Shown here: positions 1-8,600 of the stretch, piece after piece
Position numbering within the stretch: the stretch's first letter is position 1
Layout of the letters: every line of letters begins with the position of its first letter
NCBI RefSeq assembly: GCF_008274625.1
Contig: NZ_VTRU01000007.1
Location: forward strand, 62,001-126,000
DNA: 64,000 bases
From: Chryseobacterium panacisoli
GTDB taxonomy: Bacteria > Bacteroidota > Bacteroidia > Flavobacteriales > Weeksellaceae
Direction: 5' to 3'
Notes under the pieces: model-generated
Told to the model about the DNA's origin: nothing
Databases searched by the model: none
What the model saw: only the letters and a program-made list of their open reading frames with translations
Translations under genes and position numbers: made by a program

Positions 1-1716
1 CGGATTAGGTGCTGAAGTTACTCCCAGCGCTTCATTCTTCATATCTTCAATAGAAGCCATTTTCTTGGAAAAACGCCAGTTATCGGCAAGAGCACGATCT
101 CCCCAGACTTGTTTAAAGGTGGATGTTCCTTTGCTTACAGTTCCGGTATTTCCGAAGTAAAATCCTTTGGTAGTGACTCCGAAATCCTCAAAAGCATTGG
201 AGCTGTTGGCAAAAATAGAATTAGCGCTATAGTCTCCGGTATCAAAACCTTTGCTCCTTTCCGCACGTCTTCTTTCCTGCTCCTCTTTTTCTTCTTTAAT
301 CTTTAATTTTGCTATATATTTTGTGAAATAGTCTGTTTTCTGACCTTCATCCATCTTTGCCAGTGAAAGAATACTGTCATTCTTTTTGATCAGATAATAA
401 TTCTTTGAAATCTTTTTGATGTATTCCGACTGATCTTTTAATAAAATTTTTGACGGCTCATAAGTCATCACAGCAAGCGCAGAATCATAATAGCTTCCGG
501 CTCCGATATAATCATTCTTATCAAGATAGCTTTTTCCTATTTCGTAATAAGCCAATCCACGGATCTGAGGGTCAGAAACCTTTTCAAAGAGGGATTTTCT
601 GAAGAATTGCTGAGCTTCATCTTTTTTTCCTGCTTTGTTGGCCATTAAACCTAAAGCATAATAAAATTCATTTTTTCTTGAACCATAAGTCCCCTTTTTA
701 CTGATTCCTTCAAGATAGTTTTTGGCGCCGGCATAATCCCCTTTACCATTAAAAGTCTTAGCAATGGCAATCTGAGATTTTACTTCAAATTCAAAATCAT
801 TGGCATATTTGTATGCTGCGGTATAGCTTTCCCTTGCTTTATCATTCTGGTTCAGATTTTCTAAAACCTGGCCCCTCAGATAAGCAATTCTGCTCTTTAG
901 TTTTCTGTTGCTGTTCAGTTCAAAAGCTGCATCAAGCTCTTTCGCTGCCTCTTCTTTTTTGCCCGCATCCAGCAGAGATTCAGAGTAATAGATGCTCAGC
1001 AGTTTTGCGTAGCTTTTATTAATGTCTTCTCCTTTCAGTTTGGCAAAAGTTTCATGGGCTCTGTGATAATCTTTGATTTGGTCATAGGCAAGCCCCTGAT
1101 AAATTCTTGCCAGAGCGATCCTTTTATCGTCTTTCATTTTGGTGAACACATAATTAAGAGCATCCAGCGCTTCCAGGGATTTACCTCTATAAATTCTCGC
1201 TTGGGCAAGAATCATATAGGCATCGAAAATCTGCTTGTTTTTTTCTTCACCATTTCTGGTCACAGAATATTTATTAATTGCTTTTAAAGCTTTTGCTTCA
1301 GCAATTTCAAGTGTAGTAGCTCCTTTACCCTGTTCACCATCAGGTCTGTCAGGGGCATTTCCCTTAGGCCCTCCGGGTATATTGGGTACTCCGGAATTTC
1401 CTCTTCCTGAAGGTCTGTTGGCTACTTCAGCCATTTTCATGGAATTTTCTGCAAACGCTTCTGACTGTCCAAGATCACTTCCCAAAGGCTGTTCTTCATA
1501 GGTCAGAATAGGAATATAAGGAGCATAAAAATTGTCTTTATGTCCTTTATCTCTGGTTGTAAACTCACTGTTTAATGCATCTTTCGCATTAAAAAGAGTA
1601 TTGTAATATGTGGAAAATCCTTTCAATAGTTTTGATCGCTGCTCCGGCTTTTTTGTTTTGGTAGCACAGGAAGCAACAAGGCATATCACTAAAAGGAATA
1701 ATATATTCTTTTTCAT
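1..1716 (-). CDS. SprE/PorW-like TPR lipoprotein of type IX secretion, C-terminus cut by window edge
   Basis: The reading frame is open from its ATG at 1716 down to base 1, so at least 572 residues are present and the C-terminus lies outside the window. The N-terminus is a lipoprotein signal with lipobox LVASC (Cys17). It is followed by a motif around GFSTYYNTLFNAKDAL that is typical of SprE/PorW, then a Pro/Gly-rich stretch and a long run of TPR-like helical repeats. The C-terminal part is charged and ends near a GVTTKGFYFGNTG segment. SprE/PorW is a periplasmic-side lipoprotein needed for type IX secretion and, in gliders, for motility. Its presence fits the T9SS cargo proteins at 21740 and 44991. 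The family call rests on recalled sequence pattern; a generic TPR lipoprotein is the alternative. Confidence 0.72.
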   Translation of the reverse strand, partial: MKKNILFLLVICLVASCATKTKKPEQRSKLLKGFSTYYNTLFNAKDALNSEFTTRDKGHKDNFYAPYIPILTYEEQPLGSDLGQSEAFAENSMKMAEVANRPSGRGNSGVPNIPGGPKGNAPDRPDGEQGKGATTLEIAEAKALKAINKYSVTRNGEEKNKQIFDAYMILAQARIYRGKSLEALDALNYVFTKMKDDKRIALARIYQGLAYDQIKDYHRAHETFAKLKGEDINKSYAKLLSIYYSESLLDAGKKEEAAKELDAAFELNSNRKLKSRIAYLRGQVLENLNQNDKARESYTAAYKYANDFEFEVKSQIAIAKTFNGKGDYAGAKNYLEGISKKGTYGSRKNEFYYALGLMANKAGKKDEAQQFFRKSLFEKVSDPQIRGLAYYEIGKSYLDKNDYIGAGSYYDSALAVMTYEPSKILLKDQSEYIKKISKNYYLIKKNDSILSLAKMDEGQKTDYFTKYIAKLKIKEEKEEQERRRAERSKGFDTGDYSANSIFANSSNAFEDFGVTTKGFYFGNTGTVSKGTSTFKQVWGDRALADNWRFSKKMASIEDMKNEALGVTSAPNP

Positions 1717-1866
1717 TATTCAATTATAACTTGCTAATCTGCTTTTTATTATCAGCAGTTTGATGATTTTGTAAAAATAATAAAATTTTATAATGAATAA
1801 TATTTATATTTCTTGTGGAAATATTTTATTTCTTCTTTAACTGATATTTAAAACTTCAATATTTTC

Positions 1867-2430
1867 TTAGATCAGAGAGGTTTCTTTCAATATTTTGTAA
1901 ACAAGATGGGTAGGAAGTCCCATAATGGTATAAAAGCTCCCTGTAAGGCTGGTGATCTTTGCCATTCCCAGCCATTCCTGAATACCATAGCTGCCTGCTT
2001 TATCGAAAGGCTTATAGTTTTTAATGTAATATCGTATTTCTTCATCAGAGAGCTCATCAAGCGAAACATCGGCAACATCAGTTTCTGTAATAGATTTATC
2101 CGTAGTTTTGATGGTGATTCCGGTATAAACCTGATGGGTCTTTCCGGATAGATTCTGAAGCATTTTGTAGGCATCGGCTTCATCTTTGGGCTTTCCAAGA
2201 ATTTGATTATCAATAGCTACAACGGTATCAGCTGTCAGCAGAACTTCATCTGCTCCCAAGGGTCTGAAAGCATCTGCTTTTAAATCAGACAGATAAGCTG
2301 CAGCATCTTCTATTTTTATATGTTCCGGAAGAATTTCTTCACAGTCTATTTTTACGACTTCAAATTCAAAACCCAGGCTTGAAAGAAGCTCTTTTCTTCT
2401 TGGTGATTGAGAGGCTAAAAGTAATTTCAT
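1867..2430 (-). CDS. maf: Maf family nucleotide pyrophosphatase
   Basis: This 187-residue protein has the usual Maf length. It opens with the phosphate-binding motif ASQSPRRKELL (residues 6-16) and carries the LTADTVV metal/substrate motif near residue 65, then the GKPKD and SGKTHQVYTG motifs, and KAGSYGIQ in the C-terminal third. Maf proteins hydrolyse non-canonical or excess nucleoside triphosphates, usually dTTP/UTP in this subgroup, to the monophosphate and PPi in the cytoplasm. It lies 8 bp downstream of the KdsC-like gene and is transcribed with it and the DUF2520 gene, in an order I recall from other flavobacteria. Substrate preference cannot be read from the sequence. Confidence 0.9.
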   Translation of the reverse strand: MKLLLASQSPRRKELLSSLGFEFEVVKIDCEEILPEHIKIEDAAAYLSDLKADAFRPLGADEVLLTADTVVAIDNQILGKPKDEADAYKMLQNLSGKTHQVYTGITIKTTDKSITETDVADVSLDELSDEEIRYYIKNYKPFDKAGSYGIQEWLGMAKITSLTGSFYTIMGLPTHLVYKILKETSLI

Positions 2431-2438
2431 ACCGGTAA

Positions 2439-2957
2439 TTATACAGATTGAGTGTTATCATCATGCCAGTTTCCCTGAACTTTCATCACCTGTTCAATCA
2501 CATCGCGTACTGCTCCGGTTCCTCCTTTTTTCGGGGAAATATAATCAGAGATTCCTTTTACTTCAGGAACGGCATTTTCAGGACATGCCGCAATAGCTGA
2601 GCTTTCCATAATATGAATATCCGGAAGATCATCTCCCATAGTCAGGATTTCTTCATTTTTAAGATTGTGTTTCTTCTTAAAATCTTCAAAATCCTCTATT
2701 TTGTTGTGGGACTTCGGATAGTAATCCTGGATACCCAGGTAATTGATTCTGTGTTTTACCATTTCATCATTTCCCCCGGTAATTACTCCGATCAAATAAT
2801 TGTTTTTTAATGCTTTCACTACGGCATATCCGTCCAATACATTCATTACCCTGCACATATTCCCACCGGGAAGCAGATAAACACTTCCGTCTGTAAAAAC
2901 GCCGTCAACATCAAATACAAATGCCTTAATATCTTTTAACTTCTCTTTATAACTCAT
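2439..2957 (-). CDS. KdsC-like HAD-IIIA phosphatase (KDO-8-phosphate phosphatase)
   Basis: The 172-residue protein has HAD motif I as FDVDGVFTDG (nucleophile Asp16, acid Asp18), motif II around GVITGG, and motif III/IV with MGDDLPDI, in the short, cap-less layout of the KdsC subfamily. KdsC removes phosphate from 3-deoxy-D-manno-octulosonate 8-phosphate in lipid A-core synthesis and works as a tetramer in the cytoplasm. The start overlaps the end of the DUF2520 gene by 11 bp, which suggests translational coupling. The nearest alternative is the NeuA-associated or YrbI-type sugar phosphatase, which shares all these motifs. Confidence 0.85.
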   Translation of the reverse strand: MSYKEKLKDIKAFVFDVDGVFTDGSVYLLPGGNMCRVMNVLDGYAVVKALKNNYLIGVITGGNDEMVKHRINYLGIQDYYPKSHNKIEDFEDFKKKHNLKNEEILTMGDDLPDIHIMESSAIAACPENAVPEVKGISDYISPKKGGTGAVRDVIEQVMKVQGNWHDDNTQSV

Positions 2958-3696
2958 ACATTTCCTGAATAGAATGATTCATTGTTTTATAAATTTCAAG
3001 ACTTTCGTCTTTTAATAACTGTTCATGCAGCTGTAAAATTCTTACATCATTTCTCACTGCAGGTCCGGTTTGTGCCTGTTTAGGCTCAATTTCATAAATT
3101 TTCTGGACTGTTTCATCAATCAGCGGTAAGAAATAATCAAACGGAATATCCTGAGAATCCGAAATTTCTTTAGCCCTTGAAAAAAGATGATTCACAAAAT
3201 TACAGGCGAAAACAGCTGTTAAATGAATATATTTTCTTTTTTCATGGCTGCTTTCCATCACTTTCTCTGAAATCTGTGAAGCAAGTCCAATCAGTATTTT
3301 CCGATCTCCTTCATTTTCTGCTTCTACAAAAAACGGAATTTTTTCATACTCCAGGTCTTTTGATTTTGAAAATGTCTGTAAAGGGTAGAAGCTTGCTTTT
3401 CGGTACTCACCGGACAAAGCTTCTTTTGGAAGTGATCCTGAGGTGTGGGCAACCAAACAGCCTTTTTTGGTAATACTCTTTGAAACTTCTTCTACAGAAT
3501 TATCACTTACACAGATGATATAAAGATCTGCTTCCTTCAGATGCTCTGTGGAATAAGGAATGTTTAATTCTTCTGAAATTTTACTCAATTCTCTTTCGTT
3601 CCTGCCAAAAATCTGGGCCAGGGGAATACTTTTCAAGGTGAAAGCTTTCGCTATATGATAGGAAACATTTCCGGAACCGATGATTACAATTTGCAT
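2947..3696 (-). CDS. Rossmann-fold plus DUF2520 domain protein
   Basis: The ATG at 3696 (MQIVIIGSGNVSYHIAKAF) is chosen over a longer frame to 3771 because it places the Rossmann GxGxxxxxxA dinucleotide loop at the very N-terminus. About 249 residues follow: an NAD(P)-binding half resembling pyrroline-5-carboxylate reductase and ketopantoate reductase, with HTSGSLP and FYPLQTFS motifs, then an all-helical DUF2520 half beginning near HLTAVFACNFVNHLF. The family is conserved in Bacteroidota, but I know of no firmly assigned reaction. It is the first gene of a three-gene unit with the KdsC-like phosphatase and Maf. Confidence 0.82.
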   Translation of the reverse strand: MQIVIIGSGNVSYHIAKAFTLKSIPLAQIFGRNERELSKISEELNIPYSTEHLKEADLYIICVSDNSVEEVSKSITKKGCLVAHTSGSLPKEALSGEYRKASFYPLQTFSKSKDLEYEKIPFFVEAENEGDRKILIGLASQISEKVMESSHEKRKYIHLTAVFACNFVNHLFSRAKEISDSQDIPFDYFLPLIDETVQKIYEIEPKQAQTGPAVRNDVRILQLHEQLLKDESLEIYKTMNHSIQEMYEL

Positions 3697-3843
3697 ATAA
3701 CAAATATAAGATTTTAAGCTGAGCCGGAAAAGGAAGATGTTCTCAGAAATCCTGTACTTCAATATAGGCACGTTTATTGCGTAAGTGTCTCATATTATTT
3801 TAAATATTTAATTGAAAAGTGAAGATTTAATTTAACTTTCAGT

Positions 3844-3851
3844 TATTTTTG
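3844..3851 (+). promoter_or_regulatory. Bacteroidota -7 promoter box before the ECF sigma gene
   Basis: TATTTTTG fits TAnnTTTG exactly and lies 26 bp before the sigma-factor ATG. No clear TTG -33 element is seen at the usual spacing, so another factor, possibly this sigma itself, may contribute. Confidence 0.5.
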
Positions 3852-3877
3852 TAATCCAAAACAAGGTAAGGCATCTC

Positions 3878-4429
3878 ATGAAGATTAAGGACGCGGAAAT
3901 TATTTCGTTGATGCAGAATCCACGGACCCAGGATAAAGGTGTCCGTGCCTTGATGGATGCCTATCAAAGCAGATTGTACTGGCATATAAGAAGAATTATT
4001 GTGGACGGAGATCTTGCACAGGATACGTTGCAGGAAACTTTTATTAAAGCTTATCAAAATTTTCATCAGTTCAAAAATGATAGCCAGTTGTATACCTGGT
4101 TGTACAGAATTGCAACCAATGAAGCATTGCAGCAGGTGAACAAAATGAAGAAAATGCAGAAAACTGACGAAGATCCGGAGTATCACATGCAGAATCTCGT
4201 AGCTGACAATACGGAAGGAGATGCCGAAGAAATACAGATTTTGCTGCAGAACGCCATACAAAGCCTGCCCGAAAAGCAGAAACTGGTATTTATGATGCGG
4301 TACTATGATGATTTACCCTACGAAGAAATATCAAAAATTGTAGATATGTCAGTAGGAACTTTGAAAACGAATTATCATTATGCCAAACAAAAAATAGAAG
4401 AATATATTAAAGAAAATTACGAAAGATAA
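3878..4429 (+). CDS. ECF-type RNA polymerase sigma factor
   Basis: The 183-residue protein has sigma region 2 (RALMDAYQSRLYWHIRRII, then QDTLQETFIKAYQNFHQFK and TWLYRIATNEAL) and region 4 (LQNAIQSLPEKQKLVFMMRYYDDLPYEEI ... VGTLKTNYHYAKQKI) joined by an acidic linker near residues 95-120, with no region 3. This is the ECF architecture. It directs RNA polymerase to a small stress or envelope regulon. It is followed at 18 bp by a single-pass membrane protein that looks like its anti-sigma factor, and then by an exported small protein, so the three genes form a signalling unit. Confidence 0.93.
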   Translation: MKIKDAEIISLMQNPRTQDKGVRALMDAYQSRLYWHIRRIIVDGDLAQDTLQETFIKAYQNFHQFKNDSQLYTWLYRIATNEALQQVNKMKKMQKTDEDPEYHMQNLVADNTEGDAEEIQILLQNAIQSLPEKQKLVFMMRYYDDLPYEEISKIVDMSVGTLKTNYHYAKQKIEEYIKENYER

Positions 4430-4447
4430 TTTTTGATCCCAACAAAG

Positions 4448-4990
4448 ATGAAAGAGTTCGACATAGAAAAATTAGAGCGTAAAAACATTTACACAGTTCC
4501 TGATAATATGTTTGAAAATATTCAGGAGAACGTTTTGAATGATATAAAGACAAGTAAAAAAGCACCTGTCTTTAAGCTGAACTGGATGTATGCTGCAGCG
4601 GCATCACTGGCTTTGATTTTTGGAGCAACTTATGTTTTCAATTCGGATAATGATTCTGCTCAAAAAGGATTAAATTCTGAAACAGCATATACTGCCAATA
4701 CCAAAGAAACAAAAACAGAAGGTGAGCTTGCTTACGAAACCTTAAAATCTGATTTAACTTCTGTTGAAAATAATAATCAAACAGTTGAAAATCAAAAGAG
4801 TAATAGTACTTATGCTTCTAAAAGCGTAAATGAAACTGAAAAAGCAATCGAGACACCAAAACCGGTGAAAACCGTGAATAAAAAAGTAGAAACACAAATG
4901 AATGAATATCTGGACTCGTTTTCTAATTCTGAAATTGCAGAGTTAGCAAGTAATTCGACTCAGGACGTTTATTTGGATATTTATAATTAA
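4448..4990 (+). CDS. Putative single-pass anti-sigma factor
   Basis: The ATG at 4448 (MKEFDIEKLERKNIY) is preferred; an in-frame TTG at 4433 would add five residues. About 45 cytoplasmic residues precede one membrane segment (around WMYAAAASLALIFGATYVF), followed by roughly 110 periplasmic residues rich in Asn, Thr, Lys and Glu. No zinc-binding HxxxCxxC anti-sigma motif is visible. The anti-sigma role is inferred from position directly behind an ECF sigma gene and from topology; sequence alone would leave it hypothetical. Confidence 0.6.
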   Translation: MKEFDIEKLERKNIYTVPDNMFENIQENVLNDIKTSKKAPVFKLNWMYAAAASLALIFGATYVFNSDNDSAQKGLNSETAYTANTKETKTEGELAYETLKSDLTSVENNNQTVENQKSNSTYASKSVNETEKAIETPKPVKTVNKKVETQMNEYLDSFSNSEIAELASNSTQDVYLDIYN

Positions 4991-4995
4991 AAGAA

Positions 4996-5505
4996 ATGAA
5001 AAAGATATTATTGACGTTTTTGATTATTTATGGCTTTGGATTAAATGCCCAAAGAACTGATTACGACTGGAAAAAGATGGATCCTAAGCAAAGGAAAGAA
5101 GTGATCAATAATCTTTCTCCGGAAGAGAGAAAAGAACTTCTGAAAAAATTCAGGAACAATATGATCATGGATAATCTGAATGTCGATCCAGGAGATAAAG
5201 CCGAATTTACCCAATTGTATAACGAATATCTGGACAGCCAAAAACAAATAAAAAGTCAGTTTAATTCAAGCTTTGATCCTGAATCTTTAACGGATGAAGA
5301 GGCAAAAGCCAAATTGCAGCAAAGCTTTGAGGTAGGCCAAAAGCTGTTAGATAACAGAAAAAAATATGCAGAAAAAATGCAGCAGGTAATTCCCTGCCAG
5401 AAAGTTCTGAAGCTGTTTCAATCTGAGAAAATGATGAAGGATAAAATGGATGAAAGAAAACCTCACGGAAACAATAATGCTTCGGGACCTAGACAAAACC
5501 CATAA
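4996..5505 (+). CDS. Exported small helical protein of the ECF sigma operon
   Basis: The 169-residue product begins with a signal peptide (MKKILLTFLIIYGFGLNAQ) and is then almost wholly charged and helical, with NNLSPEERKELLKKF and similar segments that resemble the LTxxQ/Spy-like periplasmic chaperone or sensor fold. In flavobacteria, genes in this position are often annotated as sensor of ECF-type sigma factor. It starts 5 bp after the anti-sigma gene and is followed by a strong terminator, so it closes the operon. A periplasmic sensor that talks to the membrane partner is plausible but unproven. Confidence 0.6.
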   Translation: MKKILLTFLIIYGFGLNAQRTDYDWKKMDPKQRKEVINNLSPEERKELLKKFRNNMIMDNLNVDPGDKAEFTQLYNEYLDSQKQIKSQFNSSFDPESLTDEEAKAKLQQSFEVGQKLLDNRKKYAEKMQQVIPCQKVLKLFQSEKMMKDKMDERKPHGNNNASGPRQNP

Positions 5506-5527
5506 TAGTTTATTTTTTTAATGTTGG

Positions 5528-5566
5528 ACGGCTCTTACAGATCTTTCTGTGAGAGCCGTTTAATTT
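5528..5566 (+). terminator. Rho-independent terminator of the sigma operon
   Basis: A 14-bp stem (ACGGCTCTTACAGA with TCTGTGAGAGCCGT, one G-U pair) closes a TCTT loop and runs into a T/A-rich tail. Confidence 0.85.
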
Positions 5567-5604
5567 TATAACAAAAAAAATTACTTTTACCAGAAATTTC
5601 ACTT

Positions 5605-6624
5605 ATGAAAAAAACACTTTTCTTTTTATTATTTTCGATGGTATTATGGGGACAGAAAATAGAAACGATTGATTTTTCAAAATCTATTAAAGACAACAAA
5701 AACTCTATTAAAAGTCTTACGGTGATAGATCAAAGAGCAAATCCGGAAGTCGGAATGATTATGTATCATAAGGACGAGGTTAAAATTATTTTCGAAAATA
5801 ATGCCAGCAAAGACATAACAGATTGGTTTTATAAATACAATCCGGTAAGAGGAAATAAAGACATGGTTCTTTTACTGGAAAGCTTGAATATCTCAGAAGA
5901 CAAAAAAGAAAAATACTCTGTCGGAAAGCTTGAATTAAGAGCAAGTACATTTATTAAGAAAGAAGATGGATATCATTTTATTGACCGAAAAGATACAATA
6001 GCAACAGTATCATCACGTACAACACCCTATTTAGCCCAAAGCCTGTCCAGAAAAGCAACTTTAATTCTTACCGATCTGTTTAAAGAATCTTATAAAGGAG
6101 AACCATGGGAATTTAGTATCTCAGAAAGTGATCTTCCTAACTATGATTCTGTATTAAAAGAAAAACTTAATATTCTGAACGCAAACGAATTGAAAGAAGG
6201 AGTTTACAAAGATTATTACAGCTTTTTTACACATAATCCTGAACCCGGATTTACTTTGCAGGCTAATGATAAAGGAGTTGTTACAAAAGCAGTAAAAGGA
6301 GAGGAGAAAACAGGAATAAGACACTTTTATGCTTTTGTGCATAATGGGATAGCATACAAAAATATTCCTGTTGGTTATACTGAGATTTTCAAAGATGAGA
6401 ATGGTGTTTTTATTGAAGTGACTAAAGCAGAATTATTTCCTGAAACTGTAACAACCGGGGTGACAATCGGTGCTGCTGCAGGTGGTCTGATTGGTGGCGT
6501 TATTGGTGCAGTGGTAGATGTCAGTTTATCAGGTAAAAGAAAGAATACGGTAGGACCTAAAGTTTATCTTGATCCTTTTACAGGAAATTATCTGTTACCG
6601 GAAGACTTTGGTAAAACAAAATAA
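5605..6624 (+). CDS. Exported protein of unknown function with glycine-zipper-like segment
   Basis: I do not recognise this 339-residue protein. It starts with a signal peptide (MKKTLFFLLFSMVLWGQ). The middle is a soluble mixed alpha/beta region without a known motif. Near residue 285 a Gly/Ala-rich hydrophobic stretch (TIGAAAGGLIGGVIGAVVDV) resembles a glycine zipper that may insert into or associate with a membrane. The C-terminus is short and polar and contains YLDPFTGNYLLPEDFG. It sits alone between two terminator/promoter boundaries, so it is probably monocistronic and envelope-located. Confidence 0.6.
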   Translation: MKKTLFFLLFSMVLWGQKIETIDFSKSIKDNKNSIKSLTVIDQRANPEVGMIMYHKDEVKIIFENNASKDITDWFYKYNPVRGNKDMVLLLESLNISEDKKEKYSVGKLELRASTFIKKEDGYHFIDRKDTIATVSSRTTPYLAQSLSRKATLILTDLFKESYKGEPWEFSISESDLPNYDSVLKEKLNILNANELKEGVYKDYYSFFTHNPEPGFTLQANDKGVVTKAVKGEEKTGIRHFYAFVHNGIAYKNIPVGYTEIFKDENGVFIEVTKAELFPETVTTGVTIGAAAGGLIGGVIGAVVDVSLSGKRKNTVGPKVYLDPFTGNYLLPEDFGKTK

Positions 6625-6720
6625 TACGGAAAAAAGGGAAAAATTGGGCATCTCTTCTTATTGTTATCTGTGTTTCAGTTAAAAGAAAGAATTAGAATGA
6701 AAAATTCTCTTGCATTTTCT

Positions 6721-6728
6721 TATCTTTG
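6721..6728 (+). promoter_or_regulatory. -7 promoter box for lepA
   Basis: TATCTTTG matches TAnnTTTG and lies 19 bp before the lepA ATG, giving a leader of about 12 nt. No good TTG -33 element is seen at the normal distance. Confidence 0.6.
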
Positions 6729-6747
6729 CAAATTACAAGATTCTTAA

Positions 6748-8544
6748 ATGAAAAACATACGAAATTTTTGCATAATCGCTCATATCGACCACGGTAAAAG
6801 TACCCTGGCAGACCGTCTATTGGAGTATACGAATACCGTTACCCAAAGAGAATTACAGTCTCAGACGCTTGATGATATGGATTTGGAGAAAGAACGTGGG
6901 ATTACAATTAAGTCGCATGCTATCCAGATGGATTATGAGTATAAAGGAGAAAAATATATTCTAAACCTTATTGATACACCGGGACACGTTGACTTTTCTT
7001 ATGAAGTATCCCGTTCTATTGCTGCCTGTGAAGGAGCGCTTCTTATTGTAGATGCTGCACAGAGTATTCAGGCACAAACTATCAGTAACCTGTATCTGGC
7101 ATTGGAAAATGATTTGACGATCATTCCGATTCTAAATAAAATTGATCTTCCGTCTGCAAATCCTGAAGAGGTAACTGATGAGATTATGAATCTTATCGGA
7201 TGCGAATATGAAGATGTATTGAGAGTTTCAGGGAAAACCGGGGAAGGTGTACATCATCTTTTGGAACAGATCGTAGAGAGAATTCCTGCGCCGGTTGGAA
7301 ATCCTGACGGACCGCTTCAGGCCCTGATTTTTGACTCTGTATACAACCCGTTCAGAGGAATTGAAGCCTATTTCAAAGTTGTGAACGGAAGTATTACTAA
7401 AAATGAAAAGATTAAGTTCTTCGCAACCGGAAAAGAATATGGAGCAGATGAAGTAGGAACGTTGAAATTAAAGCAGGTTCCAAAGAAAACCATTCATTGT
7501 GGAGATGTAGGATATCTGGTATCTGGTATTAAAGATGCCCGCGAGGTAAAAGTAGGTGATACCATCACTTCTTTTGAAAACCCGGCTGATGGTCCTATCG
7601 ATGGATTCGAGGAAGTAAAGCCAATGGTTTTTGCCGGTATTTATCCTATTGATTCTGAGGATTTTGAAGAGCTTAGATTCTCCCTTGAAAAATTAAGACT
7701 GAATGATGCTTCTTTGGTTTTCGAACCGGAAAGTTCTGCGGCTCTTGGTTTTGGTTTCCGTTGCGGATTCTTAGGAATGCTTCACATGGAAATTGTTCAG
7801 GAACGTCTTGACAGAGAGTTTAATATGAACGTGATCACCACGGTACCGAACGTTTCTTATTTTGGATATACTAAAAAAGAACCTGAAGTTCCGATTCTGA
7901 TCAACAACCCGTCTGAAATGATGGATCCTTCAACAATGGATAGAGTAGAAGAGCCTTTCATCAAGGCTTCAATCATTACAAAGTCTGATTTCGTAGGAGC
8001 AGTAATGACTTTATGTATCGAAAAGAGAGGTGAAATTGTTAACCAAAGCTACTTAACATCAGAAAGAGTTGAATTAATTTTCAACATGCCTCTTGCTGAG
8101 GTTGTATTCGACTTCTATGACAGATTAAAATCAATCTCTAAAGGATATGCTTCATTCGATTATCACCCGATTGGATTCAGAGCTTCCAAGCTTGTAAAAA
8201 TGGACATCCTGATCAATGGTGATATGGTAGATGCGTTGTCTTCATTGATTCACGATTCTAATGCTTATTACATCGGAAAAAGAATGTGTGAGAAGCTTCG
8301 TGAGCTGATTCCTAGACAGCAGTTTGATATCGCTGTTCAGGCAGCATTGGGAACTAAAGTAATTGCCAGAGAAACTATTAAAGCCTTAAGAAAAGACGTT
8401 ACTGCAAAATGTTACGGTGGAGATATTTCCAGAAAGCGTAAGCTATTGGAAAAGCAGAAAGAAGGTAAGAAGAAAATGAAGCAGATTGGTAGAGTAGAAG
8501 TACCGCAATCAGCGTTCATGGCTGTATTAAAACTGAATGATTAA
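6748..8544 (+). CDS. lepA: Elongation factor 4 (LepA), ribosome-associated GTPase
   Basis: The 598-residue protein has full LepA length. The G domain shows G1 AHIDHGKSTLADRL, switch I ERGITIKSHAI, G3 DTPGHVDF and G4 NKIDLP. It is followed by EF-G-like domains II, III and V and the LepA-specific C-terminal domain, with the conserved stretches GFRCGFLGMLHMEIVQERL and YHPIGFRASKLVKMDILING, and the Lys-rich tail SRKRKLLEKQKEGKKKMK. LepA binds translating ribosomes and affects back-translocation or initiation under stress. The gene is monocistronic with its own promoter box and terminator. Confidence 0.98.
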   Translation: MKNIRNFCIIAHIDHGKSTLADRLLEYTNTVTQRELQSQTLDDMDLEKERGITIKSHAIQMDYEYKGEKYILNLIDTPGHVDFSYEVSRSIAACEGALLIVDAAQSIQAQTISNLYLALENDLTIIPILNKIDLPSANPEEVTDEIMNLIGCEYEDVLRVSGKTGEGVHHLLEQIVERIPAPVGNPDGPLQALIFDSVYNPFRGIEAYFKVVNGSITKNEKIKFFATGKEYGADEVGTLKLKQVPKKTIHCGDVGYLVSGIKDAREVKVGDTITSFENPADGPIDGFEEVKPMVFAGIYPIDSEDFEELRFSLEKLRLNDASLVFEPESSAALGFGFRCGFLGMLHMEIVQERLDREFNMNVITTVPNVSYFGYTKKEPEVPILINNPSEMMDPSTMDRVEEPFIKASIITKSDFVGAVMTLCIEKRGEIVNQSYLTSERVELIFNMPLAEVVFDFYDRLKSISKGYASFDYHPIGFRASKLVKMDILINGDMVDALSSLIHDSNAYYIGKRMCEKLRELIPRQQFDIAVQAALGTKVIARETIKALRKDVTAKCYGGDISRKRKLLEKQKEGKKKMKQIGRVEVPQSAFMAVLKLND

Positions 8545-8560
8545 TTCATTATAAAATAAA

Positions 8561-8588
8561 AAAACCGCTTCATCTGAAGCGGTTTTTT
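8561..8588. terminator. Bidirectional terminator between lepA and the DUF1579 gene
   Basis: AAAACCGCTTCA and TGAAGCGGTTTT form a stem flanked by A-run and T-run, so it can end transcription from both convergent genes. Confidence 0.85.
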
Positions 8589-8600
8589 TATTTTCTTGAC

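Noticed and set aside
813..1501. Plus-strand open frames within the SprE/PorW-like gene
   Set aside because: They are out-of-frame shadows with low-complexity, unlikely protein sequence over a well-supported minus-strand gene.
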